Shown here piece by piece: positions 16,906-25,937 of a DNA stretch of 64,000 nt. The translations under genes and the position numbers were made by a program. Position 1 is the stretch's first letter. Each line of letters starts with the position of its first letter. Below the pieces are notes generated by a model. That model saw nothing but the letters and a program-made list of their open reading frames with translations. It had not been told where the DNA came from and ran no database searches. This DNA is from an uncultured Microscilla sp. (GTDB taxonomy: Bacteria; Bacteroidota; Bacteroidia; Cytophagales; Microscillaceae): contig NZ_CANLRP010000028.1 in NCBI RefSeq assembly GCF_947493425.1, positions 1-64,000 of the forward strand, read 5' to 3'.

Positions 16906-17862
16906 ATGACTACAGAAAACGTAGATTGTTTGATTATAGGATCAGGGCCAGCAGGTTATACTGCGGCCATTTATGCATCTAGAGCAGGCCTAAAGCCTGT
17001 ATTATATACCGGACCAGAGCCTGGTGGACAATTGATGCTTACGAGCGATGTTGAAAACTTTCCTGGTTATTCGGATGGTATTATGGGACCGCAAATGATG
17101 GAAGATTTCCGTAAACAGGCAACTCGTTTTGGTGCAGACATCAGAATGGGGTTGGCTACTTCGGTAGATTTCTCTGGAAAGTTACACAAGGTAATCGTGG
17201 ATAATAAACACGAAATCACTGCCAAAAGTGTAATTATTTCTACAGGTGCATCTGCCAAATGGTTGGGGCTTGAGTCTGAGCTTCGTTTACGTGACATTGG
17301 TGGGGGAGTATCCTCTTGTGCGGTATGTGATGGTTTCTTTTTCAAAGATAAGGATGTAGTGGTTGTTGGAGGGGGAGATTCTGCTGCGGAAGAGGCATCC
17401 TATTTGTCTAAAATCTGCAACAAGGTTTATTTGTTGGTGCGTCGTGATGAAATGCGTGCTTCTAAAATTATGCAGCAACGTGTTACCAGTAAAGAAAATG
17501 TAGAAGTACTTTGGAACACCATAACAGAAGAAGTGCTTGGGAAAGAGCAGGTAGAGGCTGTAAGAGTTAAAAATAACGTAACAGGTGAAACTAAAGACCT
17601 TTCAGTAAGTGCTTTCTTTGTAGCAATTGGTCATAAGCCAAATACTGATATTTTTAAAGAGTATATAGATATGGACGATACTGGCTACATTCTCACTGAG
17701 AAAGGCACCAGCAGAACCAATATAGAAGGAGTGTTTGCCTCAGGCGATGTGCAAGATAAAGATTATCGCCAAGCAATTACTGCCGCAGGATCAGGCTGTA
17801 TGGCAGCATTAGATGCAGAGCGTTATCTTGCTGAACAAGAAGCAATAGGTACATTTGCATAA
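16906..17862 (+). CDS. trxB: Thioredoxin reductase
   Basis: 318 residues from the ATG at 16906; a TTG start at 16873 would add 11 atypical residues. The FAD-binding GSGPAGYTAAIYA motif is at the N-terminus, the redox-active pair is C138-A-V-C141 followed by DG, the NADPH-binding site is VVVVGGGDSAAEEA, and the C-terminal FAD contact is GVFASGDVQDKDYRQ. It reduces thioredoxin with NADPH in the cytoplasm. It lies 29 bp before an M23 peptidase gene and may be co-transcribed with it. Confidence 0.96.
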   Translation: MTTENVDCLIIGSGPAGYTAAIYASRAGLKPVLYTGPEPGGQLMLTSDVENFPGYSDGIMGPQMMEDFRKQATRFGADIRMGLATSVDFSGKLHKVIVDNKHEITAKSVIISTGASAKWLGLESELRLRDIGGGVSSCAVCDGFFFKDKDVVVVGGGDSAAEEASYLSKICNKVYLLVRRDEMRASKIMQQRVTSKENVEVLWNTITEEVLGKEQVEAVRVKNNVTGETKDLSVSAFFVAIGHKPNTDIFKEYIDMDDTGYILTEKGTSRTNIEGVFASGDVQDKDYRQAITAAGSGCMAALDAERYLAEQEAIGTFA

Positions 17863-17891
17863 AGTTAGGCTTAAAGAAAAGGTAATATTGA

Positions 17892-18950
17892 ATGTTTGGG
17901 TTTAAGTATATTTTTGGATTTTTATTGATTTTTTGTTTACAAGCAAGCTGGGCACAGGTAGAAAACCAAAACCCTAAAGGGAACATGAAAATTGTCCCTA
18001 CTCCTGCAAAAAAAACAAAGAAAGATACCTTGGTAAAAGTAGATTCTACCAAAAAACAGGATGAGTCAGGAGCAGCTATGCCAGGGCCTAAAAAAACACA
18101 AACAGCCAATAGAGGAAACTTTAACCTTTTTAAGCGTAATGCAGCCATTGTTCGCGAAGATTCTGTTGGTAGTATTGATATAGGAACCAATCAAATTGTT
18201 AAAATTTCGGAAGAGATAAAAATAGATTGTGTTTGGATTAAAGCCGCAGAGTATTACTCTGTGTGGAATTCGACCTATATCAATCCTTACAGAAAAGATG
18301 CAAAAAGGTTCCGCGATACTATTGATATTAAATTGTATGATGCCGGTCGGGGGCAACTCTGGTCGGCTCCTCTAGCCACTAATTTTAAAACCTCTAATTT
18401 TGGTTATCGTTGGGGGAGGTTTCATCATGGAATAGATTTAAATCTTTCTATTGGAACACCCATTTATAGTGTGTTTGATGGCATTGTTAGAATCTCTGCC
18501 TATGGTATGGGTTTTGGAAACTATGTCGTAGTGCGCCACTACAATGGGTTAGAAACATTGTATGGTCACATGAGTATCCGTAAAGTAGAAGTCGGGCAAG
18601 TAGTAAAAGCTGGGCAACTCATAGGCTTGGGAGGGAGCACTGGATGGAGTACCGGACCACATTTACACTTTGAGGTTCGTTACCAAGGCAACTCGATTGA
18701 CCCTTTGTTAGTATTTGATTTTTCTAAAAAAGGAAAAGAAGTATTCAAAGATATATTTACTTTAAAGCCTGAACACTTCTGGCATTTGGGCAATAAAACC
18801 CGAAAACGAATATATCACCAGGTAAAGTATGGAGACACATTGTATTCCATTAGTCGTAAGTACCGTATTCCAATATGGACACTGGCCAGGCAAAATAAGC
18901 TGCATTATAAATCTCGTCTCAAAGTAGGACAACGATTAATTATTAGATAG
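17892..18950 (+). CDS. M23 family metallopeptidase with C-terminal LysM domain
   Basis: 352 residues with a signal peptide (FIFGFLL..-type core ending at SWAQ, about residue 21) and a low-complexity Lys/Pro/Thr linker. The LytM domain (about 165-275) shows the zinc ligands H-x-x-x-D (HHGIDLN) and H-x-H (HLHFEV), with LYGHMS between. A LysM module closes the protein (YHQVKYGDTLYSISRKY...LKVGQRLIIR). It should cleave peptidoglycan cross-links in the periplasm; all key metal residues are present, so it is likely active and not merely a divisome activator. Confidence 0.92.
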   Translation: MFGFKYIFGFLLIFCLQASWAQVENQNPKGNMKIVPTPAKKTKKDTLVKVDSTKKQDESGAAMPGPKKTQTANRGNFNLFKRNAAIVREDSVGSIDIGTNQIVKISEEIKIDCVWIKAAEYYSVWNSTYINPYRKDAKRFRDTIDIKLYDAGRGQLWSAPLATNFKTSNFGYRWGRFHHGIDLNLSIGTPIYSVFDGIVRISAYGMGFGNYVVVRHYNGLETLYGHMSIRKVEVGQVVKAGQLIGLGGSTGWSTGPHLHFEVRYQGNSIDPLLVFDFSKKGKEVFKDIFTLKPEHFWHLGNKTRKRIYHQVKYGDTLYSISRKYRIPIWTLARQNKLHYKSRLKVGQRLIIR

Positions 18951-18957
18951 TGTGTAT

Positions 18958-19809
18958 TTAATTGCTTACAGAAGCTTTATTTGTGTTATTCTGAACTTGC
19001 TTTTCTTTTAGCTTCTTATGAGCACCATCACAATAGGGTGGTGTTTGTGTAAGCTTACATTGACATAAACTTACTTTTTGGGTTTTCTTAGTGGTAAAAA
19101 ACATAGGTTTATGTTTCGTTCCATTATGTGAACTGTTGCAAAACGGTTGTTGACTGCTAAGTCCACAGGTACAATACAAATATTGTCCAGGGTCTAAAGT
19201 AATATTGAGTGGTTTGGCTGTTATGTACGATTGCTTTACAAAGTTTTTGTTTAGTTCACTATTCTCTTTTTGGGATGTAATAAAAGGGTAAAAATAGTTG
19301 GGAAGCCACCCTTCATTTGGGTTGTTTTCAATACCATAGCGCTTTGGGAACTCATTGGTATACATGGCTGTTCCAAATAATTGATCCCATATAGAAAATA
19401 AGTTGCCAAAATTTCCATGAGGGTTACTTATACCATCTTTGGCTGTAAGCCCATGATGTGCGTGATGAAAAGTAGGTGTAACGATTATACGCCTAACTAC
19501 CCACATGATAGTTTTAGTGATTTTATTTTTATAAAGATATCGGTCCCACTTCCAATTACTATGACTACTAATAAGTACAAGTTGTTTAATAATAACCCCT
19601 AACGCAATGGCTTTAGCCAGACCTAAAAACAGGCAAATACCCATCCACCATACACTTGGGATAAATATAGGATAAAGGAAGGCTTCACGATAAGTTACCA
19701 AAACTCCCATTTCAGGAGCAGCATGATGTGGGCGGTGCAGTTTCCAAAGAAAAGGATATTCATGAGCAGACCTATGATACCAGTATTGGCTAAAGTCGTC
19801 TACTAACAA
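18958..19809 (-). pseudogene. Fatty-acid hydroxylase fused to two CDGSH Fe-S domains (C-terminal fragment)
   Basis: The open frame runs to a TAA at 19852-19854 without an ATG; the only starts are TTG codons such as 19809. It keeps all His boxes of the fatty-acid hydroxylase/sterol desaturase superfamily (HRSAH, HRPHH, HHAHH) and two membrane segments. After about residue 200 come two CDGSH modules: CTCGLSSQQPFCNSSH, whose D-G is replaced by N-S, and CQCKLTQTPPYCDGAH, which is canonical. The missing N-terminal membrane helix region is encoded 145 bp upstream at 19954-20241 on the same strand, with a palindromic element between, so the gene seems to have been split. The C-terminal fragment might still be expressed. 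Confidence 0.75.
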
Positions 19810-19839
19810 AAAAATCAGGAGAGCGATGCTTAGGAATGG

Positions 19840-19984
19840 TGAGAAATTAAATTACCATTCTTGAGGTAGAGGTTTTGTTTTGAGACGAGGCTATTTTTTG
19901 CGCCCATAGCAGCGCTACGGGCAATAAAAATAACGAAGTATCAAGGCGAAAAATCACCCCTTAGAGTGTAAATTTATTTTTGAA
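19840..19984. mobile_element. Roughly 145-bp palindromic non-coding element inside the hydroxylase gene
   Basis: The two ends are imperfect inverted repeats (GAGAAATTAAATTAC... against CAAAAATAAATTTAC... on the other strand), continuing inward through T-rich arms to a central hairpin TTGCGCCCATAGC / GCTACGGGCAA. No ORF is present. It resembles, in its inner arms, the element at 25296-25516. Ends are placed by eye and may be off by several bases; no target duplication is clear. Confidence 0.6.
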
Positions 19985-20241
19985 CAATTCCTTAGAGGCA
20001 CTTCCTTATAGTAAAGAAAGTAATCTGGGAGAAGATACTTGCCCAGCATAAGAGTTAAAAAGGCTGCTCCAGGTTTTATAAATATTGCAATGATCGTAAT
20101 ACTAATCACTTCTATTAGCCAATCATCTTTAGTTCGCTTAGATTGATGGTAAAGTCCAGTAACAGCGTCTAAAATTCCAAAAATAAGTAAAATTCCAAAT
20201 ACAATAAGTGTATCGGCGTCCTCTATTCTTAAATTTGCCAT
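19954..20241 (-). pseudogene. N-terminal fragment of the split fatty-acid hydroxylase
   Basis: 95 residues: a hydrophilic start, a membrane helix (LIVFGILLIFGILDAV), a charged SKRTKDDW turn and a second hydrophobic stretch (VISITIIAIFIKPGAAFLTL), ending ...YYKEVPLRN before about 11 residues read from the inserted element. This is what normally precedes the first membrane and His-box region of Bacteroidota hydroxylases, and it is in the correct order and strand relative to 18958-19851. I infer that it is the 5' part of one interrupted gene. Confidence 0.6.
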
Positions 20242-20300
20242 GTGGTACGTTAACTCAAGTAGTATAATGTTTAATTGTATTATACATACAAATTATTGAA

Positions 20301-20753
20301 TTAACAAACTGTGAGGATTTTAATGTTTTGTTGACGAAAAACAATTTCATCCCCTATCTTTAACCCTTTAAGTGCTTGTCCGATGGGTGAGGCAAGTGAA
20401 ATAGTAAAGTAAGTTTTATCCTCAAGAGTTAGTTTACCAGCGCTAATTGCAATATAGTAGTTAGCTTGAGGGGTCATTACTAAACTACCGAGTTGTACAG
20501 CAGATAATTGAACTTTGGGGTTGATTTGAGCCAATACTTTTTTGAGCTTTAGACCCTCGTTAACTTGGGTTGCATGCTTTTCTTTTTCTAATTGCATCAT
20601 TGCCCTTCCTGTTTCGTATTTATCTCCTGCACTACTTTTAGTTTCCTCGTTGGCGGCTTGCTGGGCAGCGTTGATGGCAGCTTGAGCATTACTTATTTTC
20701 TGTGACGCATATTTTTCACAGTGTGCATAAAGCTGTATTTTTGTATTTATCAT
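20301..20753 (-). CDS. GreA/GreB-like C-terminal domain protein
   Basis: 150 residues. An N-terminal Ala/Gln-rich helical stretch with the GDKYETGRAMMQLEKEKHA segment resembles the Gre coiled coil, and the C-terminus has the Gre FKBP-like signature (ISLASPIGQALKGLKIGDEIVF). Small Gre-like proteins of this kind are common in Bacteroidota next to unrelated genes; whether they bind RNA polymerase is not known. It lies just downstream of the large sensor gene (7 bp gap), probably in one transcript. Confidence 0.75.
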   Translation of the reverse strand: MINTKIQLYAHCEKYASQKISNAQAAINAAQQAANEETKSSAGDKYETGRAMMQLEKEKHATQVNEGLKLKKVLAQINPKVQLSAVQLGSLVMTPQANYYIAISAGKLTLEDKTYFTISLASPIGQALKGLKIGDEIVFRQQNIKILTVC

Positions 20754-20760
20754 GGTAGTT

Positions 20761-23700
20761 TTATGTTTTCAATCCTATAAGCAATATATCATCTCTTTGC
20801 TTTGTTCCTACCATGTGTTGATCTAATGTTTCCTCCAGTATTTGTTTTTGCTTATTTAAAGGCAGCAAGTGGTTTTGATACAGCGTTTTAGTCAATCGCT
20901 GGTTGCCAATTTTTTTCCTTTCTTGGTCGTTCTGGTCAGCAAAGCCATCGCTACATAGATAAAGTAAACTACCTTTTTTAAACATTAACTCTTCAGTTTT
21001 AATGCGCCTTTCTTCATCATATATGATACCTATAGATATTGAGCTACCTTTGATCTTTTGCAACTCTGTATCCTCCTGTCTTATATACCATAATGGTCGT
21101 TTGGCACCAGCAAAAGCTACCTTAGTATGTTGTTCATCCACATTTTCAAGGGTAATGAGTGCTACATCCATGCCATTACGTCCACCTGTTTCGTCTTGCC
21201 GTAGCGCATAACGAATATAATACCGAAGTTCCTCCAGTATAGTCCCTGGGTCAGTTATTTGCTTAGCGTTAATTATTTCGTTGAGAATAGTAAAGCCAAT
21301 CATACTCATAAATGCCCCAGGAACCCCATGCCCTGTGCAGTCAATGGCAGCAAGTACTTTTTTGTTGTTTACTTCCCCTAACCAATAAAAATCTCCTGAG
21401 ACTACATCGCGTGGTCGGTAAATTACAAAGTGTTCACCCAATACCTGTTGCATTCGCACATCAAAAGGGAGAATAGCTTCTTGAATTGTTTTAGCCGATT
21501 TGATGCTTTGTCTAATATGGCGATTTTGAGTGCTTAGGGCATTATTTTGTTGTTCTATGGCATCTCTTTGTGCCATAATCTCTTCTTGTTGTTGATAAAG
21601 TTCTTCATTTTGAGCGGTAATTGCGGCGTTGCGGGAAATGATCTCTTCTTTTTGTTGATGTATTTCTTCTTTTTGTGCTACCACTTCTTTAGTACGTTTC
21701 ACCACCTTCTCTTCCAGTATCCTTTTTTGCGCTTCAATACTATTAATTCTGTAACGGTAAAAACCCAGTGATAACAAAATTATTGTAGATATCCATCCAA
21801 CCTTAAACCACCAGGTTTGCCACCAAGCAGGTAAAATTACTATTTCTATGGCTAACCCTTTGGTGTTCCATACACCATCATTATTTGATCCTTGTGCCCT
21901 GAACACATAGCGACCCGGAGGAATATTGGTATAGCTGGCAAAGTTTCTGGTATTGAGATTATGCCATATTTTATCATACCCCTCCAGCTTTACCTTATAT
22001 TGATTTTTGTCAGCATTGGCATAACTCAAAGCAGCAAACTCAAAAGAAAACCCTTTAGCTTGCTCGTGGTTAAGCACAATTTTTTTTCTGTAGCCAATGT
22101 TTGCATCAAAGGCTTGGGCAGCCTCATCTGAATCGTTTGAGAGCTGAAAACTCGTAAGTACAACAGGAGGAATATATGGATTGGGTTGGATGTTTTTTGG
22201 GTGAAAAGCATTGATACCCTTAGTACCACCAAAAAATAGTTGCCCATTATTGCGTTTACCAAAAGAGTCTTGATTAAACTCTCCATCTTGAATACCATCT
22301 GTAATGGTGTAATTAGTAAATTTTTCTGTTTTTAGGTTGAATCTCGAAATCCCTTTTTCGTGGCTCATCCAAAGATTACCTTGGGCATCTTCTTGTATGC
22401 CATATACAAACTCGTTCATCAAACCTTGAGCTTTGCCATAATGATGAAACTCTACTTGTTCTTTTGTGTTTTGAACAACCTTACTAAGCCCCCCTCCATA
22501 GCTGGTAAACCATATTTGTTGATCTGTACTCTGGTAAATGTCTAATACGCTATTGTTTTTTAGCCCTGATGACTCGGTGTAAAGTGTATGTTTTTGATTT
22601 TTGGAATCTAACCTCATCAGTCCTGTTAGAGTGCCTAACCATACAGTACCATCTTGTGTGACAGTAATAGTGTTAATTTGTCTTCTGCGGGTTTTATTTC
22701 TTGGAAGTTGAATGTATTTTGAAAACGAATCGGTGGCTGGGTCATATTGATACAGCCATTTAGAATTTACATTTACCAAAAGTTTTCCTTGTGGATCTTC
22801 AATAATATGATGAATAACATTGAGTCGGTCGTTAGAGAGCCTATAGCGTTTGAAATGATTTTTTGAGGGAACAAATAAGTCAAGTCCATTCACTGTACCT
22901 ACCCATAATCTGCCGTCTTTATCCTTATAAATACTTCGCACCCTGGGGTGGCTTAAGCTGTTAGGAGCGTTCTTGTGATGTTTGTATTCAATAACACTGT
23001 CAGTTTTAGGGTTGAAGTTTACCAGCCGATCACTAAGTGTGCGTAGCCAAATGGTGCTAGAGTCTCCAGGTACCATATGCCAACAAGAAACCTGCGTTTT
23101 TTTTCCGGTTTTGTTTGGTAAAAAAAGTGTATACAATGCAAATTTTTGAGTAGTTCTGTTAAGCATATAAGCACCATTACCTATAGTACCTACCCATAAA
23201 TTTCCTGCGCGGTCTTCCCAAATACTCATAACCCCAGTTTCATACAATGCTTGTGAGCCTTTGATACGATCTTCAAAATGAATAAATACTTGACGTTGAT
23301 CATCAAACCAATATATTCCTGAATCTGTGCCTATCCATATAATCCCATTGCGGTCTTGTATAATACAACGGAGGTAATTATTTTTTAGCCCTTTGGTATA
23401 GGAGGTAAACTTGCCAGAAGCAGGGTCGAAGATACCTATATCATGAGAGGTACCTATCCAAAGCCTTTGTTGTTTATCTTCGTAAATGGCTTCTACAAAG
23501 CCTAATCGTTTATTTTTTTGAGTAAAGTAATGTTTGAACTCTACTGAACCATTGGGTTTCACGATGATTTGGTTAAGCCCATTAGCTGTTCCTGCCCATA
23601 CACTACCATCCTTTCTTGTACATAAGCTTAACACATCTTTTTGACTAAGGGCGTTTGTTTTATTTGAGTCAGGCAGGTGTTGGTGTACAAGCATTGAGTC

Positions 23701-24186
23701 CGGTTGGTTGGGAGCAGGTGTGAGTTGGTTTAGACCGTTTTGTGTTCCTACCCATAAATTCCCTAATTGATCTTCTGTAATGCTTTGAACATTTGTACCA
23801 GCAAGGGTACTTTTTGCGGGGTAATTGGTAAATTTATTGGTTGTAGGGTCAAAGCGGTCTAGTCCTTTGTCAGATGAACCCAGCCAAATAATACCGTTTT
23901 TTGCTTGATATATTTCACGTATATAACTACTACTTAAACCAGTAGTTTGAGGAGTATAATATTTAAAACTTTTGCCGTCATATCTGTCCAGCCCATCACC
24001 AGTAGCAAACCACATGAAACCTTGCTTATCTTGTATGGTATACCAAATAGTATTTTGAGATAGACCAGATTTAGTTGTAAATTTAGTGATGTCAAACTTG
24101 TGTAGCATGTCAGGCGGCACTTGTTGAGCCTGGCTTACATAATTTACCCAGCCAAATAAGCAAAACACAAGCATTAGTTTTTTCAT
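20761..24186 (-). CDS. Propeller-domain sensor with SpoIIE-type PP2C phosphatase output
   Basis: 1141 residues. A signal peptide (1-20) is followed by about 12-14 two-component-regulator propeller repeats (W-x-G-T-x-x-G-L-x-x-F/Y, for example LWVGTQNGLNQL) to about residue 670, a Y_Y_Y domain (ENQ-type YKVKLEGYDKIWHNL...YTNIPPGRYVFRAQGSNNDG), a membrane helix near 785-805, a long coiled coil (KEEIHQQKEEIISRN...) and a SpoIIE phosphatase domain from about 905 (GDFYWLG, AAIDCTGHGVPGAFMS, LYLCSDGFADQND). Usually this sensor head drives a histidine kinase; here the output is a Ser/Thr phosphatase, so it likely acts on an anti-anti-sigma-type or STAS partner. The ligand is unknown. Confidence 0.9.
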   Translation of the reverse strand: MKKLMLVFCLFGWVNYVSQAQQVPPDMLHKFDITKFTTKSGLSQNTIWYTIQDKQGFMWFATGDGLDRYDGKSFKYYTPQTTGLSSSYIREIYQAKNGIIWLGSSDKGLDRFDPTTNKFTNYPAKSTLAGTNVQSITEDQLGNLWVGTQNGLNQLTPAPNQPDSMLVHQHLPDSNKTNALSQKDVLSLCTRKDGSVWAGTANGLNQIIVKPNGSVEFKHYFTQKNKRLGFVEAIYEDKQQRLWIGTSHDIGIFDPASGKFTSYTKGLKNNYLRCIIQDRNGIIWIGTDSGIYWFDDQRQVFIHFEDRIKGSQALYETGVMSIWEDRAGNLWVGTIGNGAYMLNRTTQKFALYTLFLPNKTGKKTQVSCWHMVPGDSSTIWLRTLSDRLVNFNPKTDSVIEYKHHKNAPNSLSHPRVRSIYKDKDGRLWVGTVNGLDLFVPSKNHFKRYRLSNDRLNVIHHIIEDPQGKLLVNVNSKWLYQYDPATDSFSKYIQLPRNKTRRRQINTITVTQDGTVWLGTLTGLMRLDSKNQKHTLYTESSGLKNNSVLDIYQSTDQQIWFTSYGGGLSKVVQNTKEQVEFHHYGKAQGLMNEFVYGIQEDAQGNLWMSHEKGISRFNLKTEKFTNYTITDGIQDGEFNQDSFGKRNNGQLFFGGTKGINAFHPKNIQPNPYIPPVVLTSFQLSNDSDEAAQAFDANIGYRKKIVLNHEQAKGFSFEFAALSYANADKNQYKVKLEGYDKIWHNLNTRNFASYTNIPPGRYVFRAQGSNNDGVWNTKGLAIEIVILPAWWQTWWFKVGWISTIILLSLGFYRYRINSIEAQKRILEEKVVKRTKEVVAQKEEIHQQKEEIISRNAAITAQNEELYQQQEEIMAQRDAIEQQNNALSTQNRHIRQSIKSAKTIQEAILPFDVRMQQVLGEHFVIYRPRDVVSGDFYWLGEVNNKKVLAAIDCTGHGVPGAFMSMIGFTILNEIINAKQITDPGTILEELRYYIRYALRQDETGGRNGMDVALITLENVDEQHTKVAFAGAKRPLWYIRQEDTELQKIKGSSISIGIIYDEERRIKTEELMFKKGSLLYLCSDGFADQNDQERKKIGNQRLTKTLYQNHLLPLNKQKQILEETLDQHMVGTKQRDDILLIGLKT

Positions 24187-24857
24187 AAGTAATGATAGAT
24201 TGTTGGTGAATTATCTGCTCATAGTTAGGTAGGATTGTACTTGCTTTAAAACGGTAATTTAGTTAATAGAGGCAATAATTACGCCTTTATATTAGATTTT
24301 TTGAATAAAATAAAAGCTATTATTTCTGTATTTATTGTGAGCGTTTTTATAGTAATTATTTTAGGGTGAAGTATCGGTAGGTGACGGTTTCTTTTTTTAG
24401 GATAGTTTATATATTTCAATGAGAACTTGTTAGCCAAATAAAAAAGCAAAACCAAGCCTTTACTTTTTGCCCAGTACAGTTTGTAACGGTTACAACATGA
24501 CAATTGTTTACCTGTTTTGTTCAATAAAAAGTTGTAGAAACAAGATGATGTAGTAATACAGTATAAAGTGGCTATTTAAAAACTGTTTTTTGTTAGATAG
24601 AAATGCTTTACAAATCCTTGTTTTTTATATGGATTAAGCTAAGGAGGCTATTGAGCGTGGTAATTTTCTTTTTACAATGAAAGTGTATAAAGCAGCTTTT
24701 TTAAATGCTCTAACTGCGGTATAAAGAACAGATTCAACGAAGTTTGTAATCAAAAAACTAACTTTGAATCATTGAGAAAACTAAGGGGAAAGTATGTTTA
24801 GTAGAACTAACGCTTCAGCAAAAGCCATCATTAGTTATGATAATGAGTTGAGCCTTT
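24187..24857. other. AT-rich intergenic region
   Basis: 671 bp. A possible 81-codon minus-strand frame (24279-24524) lacks any domain character and looks like chance. An imperfect inverted pair (GATTCAA / TTGAATC with AGTT/AACT) lies at about 24731-24768. It should include the promoter of the large sensor gene near its right-hand start at 24186. Confidence 0.4.
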
Positions 24858-25178
24858 TTAGTAAGCTAGTGGCATAACATACGCCAAGTCTAATTTTATA
24901 TCAGTTGGTTTTATTTCTGGAGCTTTCAGAATAAGTGAAACCTTACCTTCAGATGTCTTTACTTCTGTCAGTTGATTTCTAAGTAGCTGTATACTGTGCA
25001 CTCTTTGGTGGTAATGCATTCCTGAAGCAAGTGGTATACATATAATATCGCCCATTTTGATGGTGCCAAAATCTACATATCCAGAAAGGATAAGACGACG
25101 AAAACCTCCATATTCAATGTTATGAGGTGCTTCATTGACCTCTTCTATAATAAAAAAACCTCCAGTTGGAAATGACAT
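24858..25178 (-). CDS. Small beta-barrel protein resembling EF-Tu domain 2
   Basis: 106 residues from the ATG at 25178 (a TTG start at 25205 is less likely). The pattern GYVDFGTIKMGDIICIPL...RVHSIQLLRNQLTEVKTSEGKVSLILKAPEIKPTDIK matches the second domain of translation GTPases (G-x-V-x-x-G-x-I-K-x-G-D, then a sIq-x(n)-eak-x-G segment), with no GTPase domain. Stand-alone copies of this barrel are seen in Bacteroidota with unknown roles. It is flanked on both sides by long non-coding DNA. Confidence 0.55.
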   Translation of the reverse strand: MSFPTGGFFIIEEVNEAPHNIEYGGFRRLILSGYVDFGTIKMGDIICIPLASGMHYHQRVHSIQLLRNQLTEVKTSEGKVSLILKAPEIKPTDIKLDLAYVMPLAY

Positions 25179-25295
25179 AGTTATAAATAAATATCTTCTC
25201 AACAAGTTTATGTAAATTAAAGTGTATTGCTTGTATAACCAAGCAGGTGTTCAATTATTTTTGTCCAGAAACTCTGTAGGGAGCCCTACACTACT

Positions 25296-25516
25296 AAGAG
25301 TATGTTTAAATTTTGTCTTCGGAGTTAAAAATGATGAGTTTTTTGTGCTGGTGAGGCGTATTTTTAAGGGAATAGCCATAGCCCCGAATACAAGTTTGGT
25401 TCATAACTCCGAGCTTGTATTCGGAGGATTTTAAAACTATTGACGTAAAAATCAACAAAGTCAGCGCGTAAAAATCTCTTTTTTAACCCAGATTATGATT
25501 TTTAAATATACTCTAA
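25296..25516. mobile_element. Roughly 220-bp MITE-like palindromic element
   Basis: Terminal inverted repeats AGAGTATGTTTAAA (25298-25311) and TTTAAATATACTCT (25501-25514) flank inner inverted arms (GATGAGTTTTTTGTGCTG... against ...CAGCGCGTAAAAATC) and a central hairpin CCGAATACAAG / CTTGTATTCGG (25384-25424). No ORF. The inner arms (GATTTTT-x-CGC-x-TTG/CTG...CGT-x-ATTTTT) resemble those of the element at 19840-19984. Confidence 0.65.
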
Positions 25517-25845
25517 ATGCTATTGGTTGTTGAACTGCTTTCTAAAAAATGTAAATCAATAGCGACTATATAAATGAGCAGTGTCTTGTCTTCAGTATGT
25601 TTTATTTTGATAATCAGCAAATATACAATTAACAACTGTACTTGTTGATCAGTCTTGTATTGATAAATACCTCATATAAAAAGGTAAATGTGTTGCTCAA
25701 AAACCACACAGTCATCTGGCAAAATTACTTTGAATCATATAACTTATAACTCTTGTTAGAAGTTTATTAGTATACCCAATAATATTTGTTTTGTATTATG
25801 GCTATATTTTGTAGGCAATAAAACAGAAATATAGTAATATAAAAC

Positions 25846-25873
25846 AAAGAAACCCCCATTAGGAGGTTTCTTT
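25846..25873 (-). terminator. Terminator of the basic hypothetical gene
   Basis: AAAGAAACC / GGTTTCTTT, a 9-bp perfect stem; on the minus strand it is followed by a T-rich run, downstream of the gene ending at 25938. Confidence 0.65.
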
Positions 25874-25937
25874 AGTGTACGATGTCATGGGTAATTAAAA
25901 TAATAGGCTACACATAATAGCGAGGTTAACACCTTTA

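Larger units (their letters stand above)
25206..25937. other. Intergenic region containing a palindromic element
   Basis: 732 bp without a gene. Positions 25296-25516 are an inverted-repeat element, described separately; 25846-25873 is a terminator. The remainder is AT-rich with nothing recognised. Confidence 0.5.

Noticed and set aside
24279-24524. 81-codon minus-strand frame
   Set aside because: Basic, low-complexity, no domain and lying in AT-rich intergenic DNA; looks like chance.
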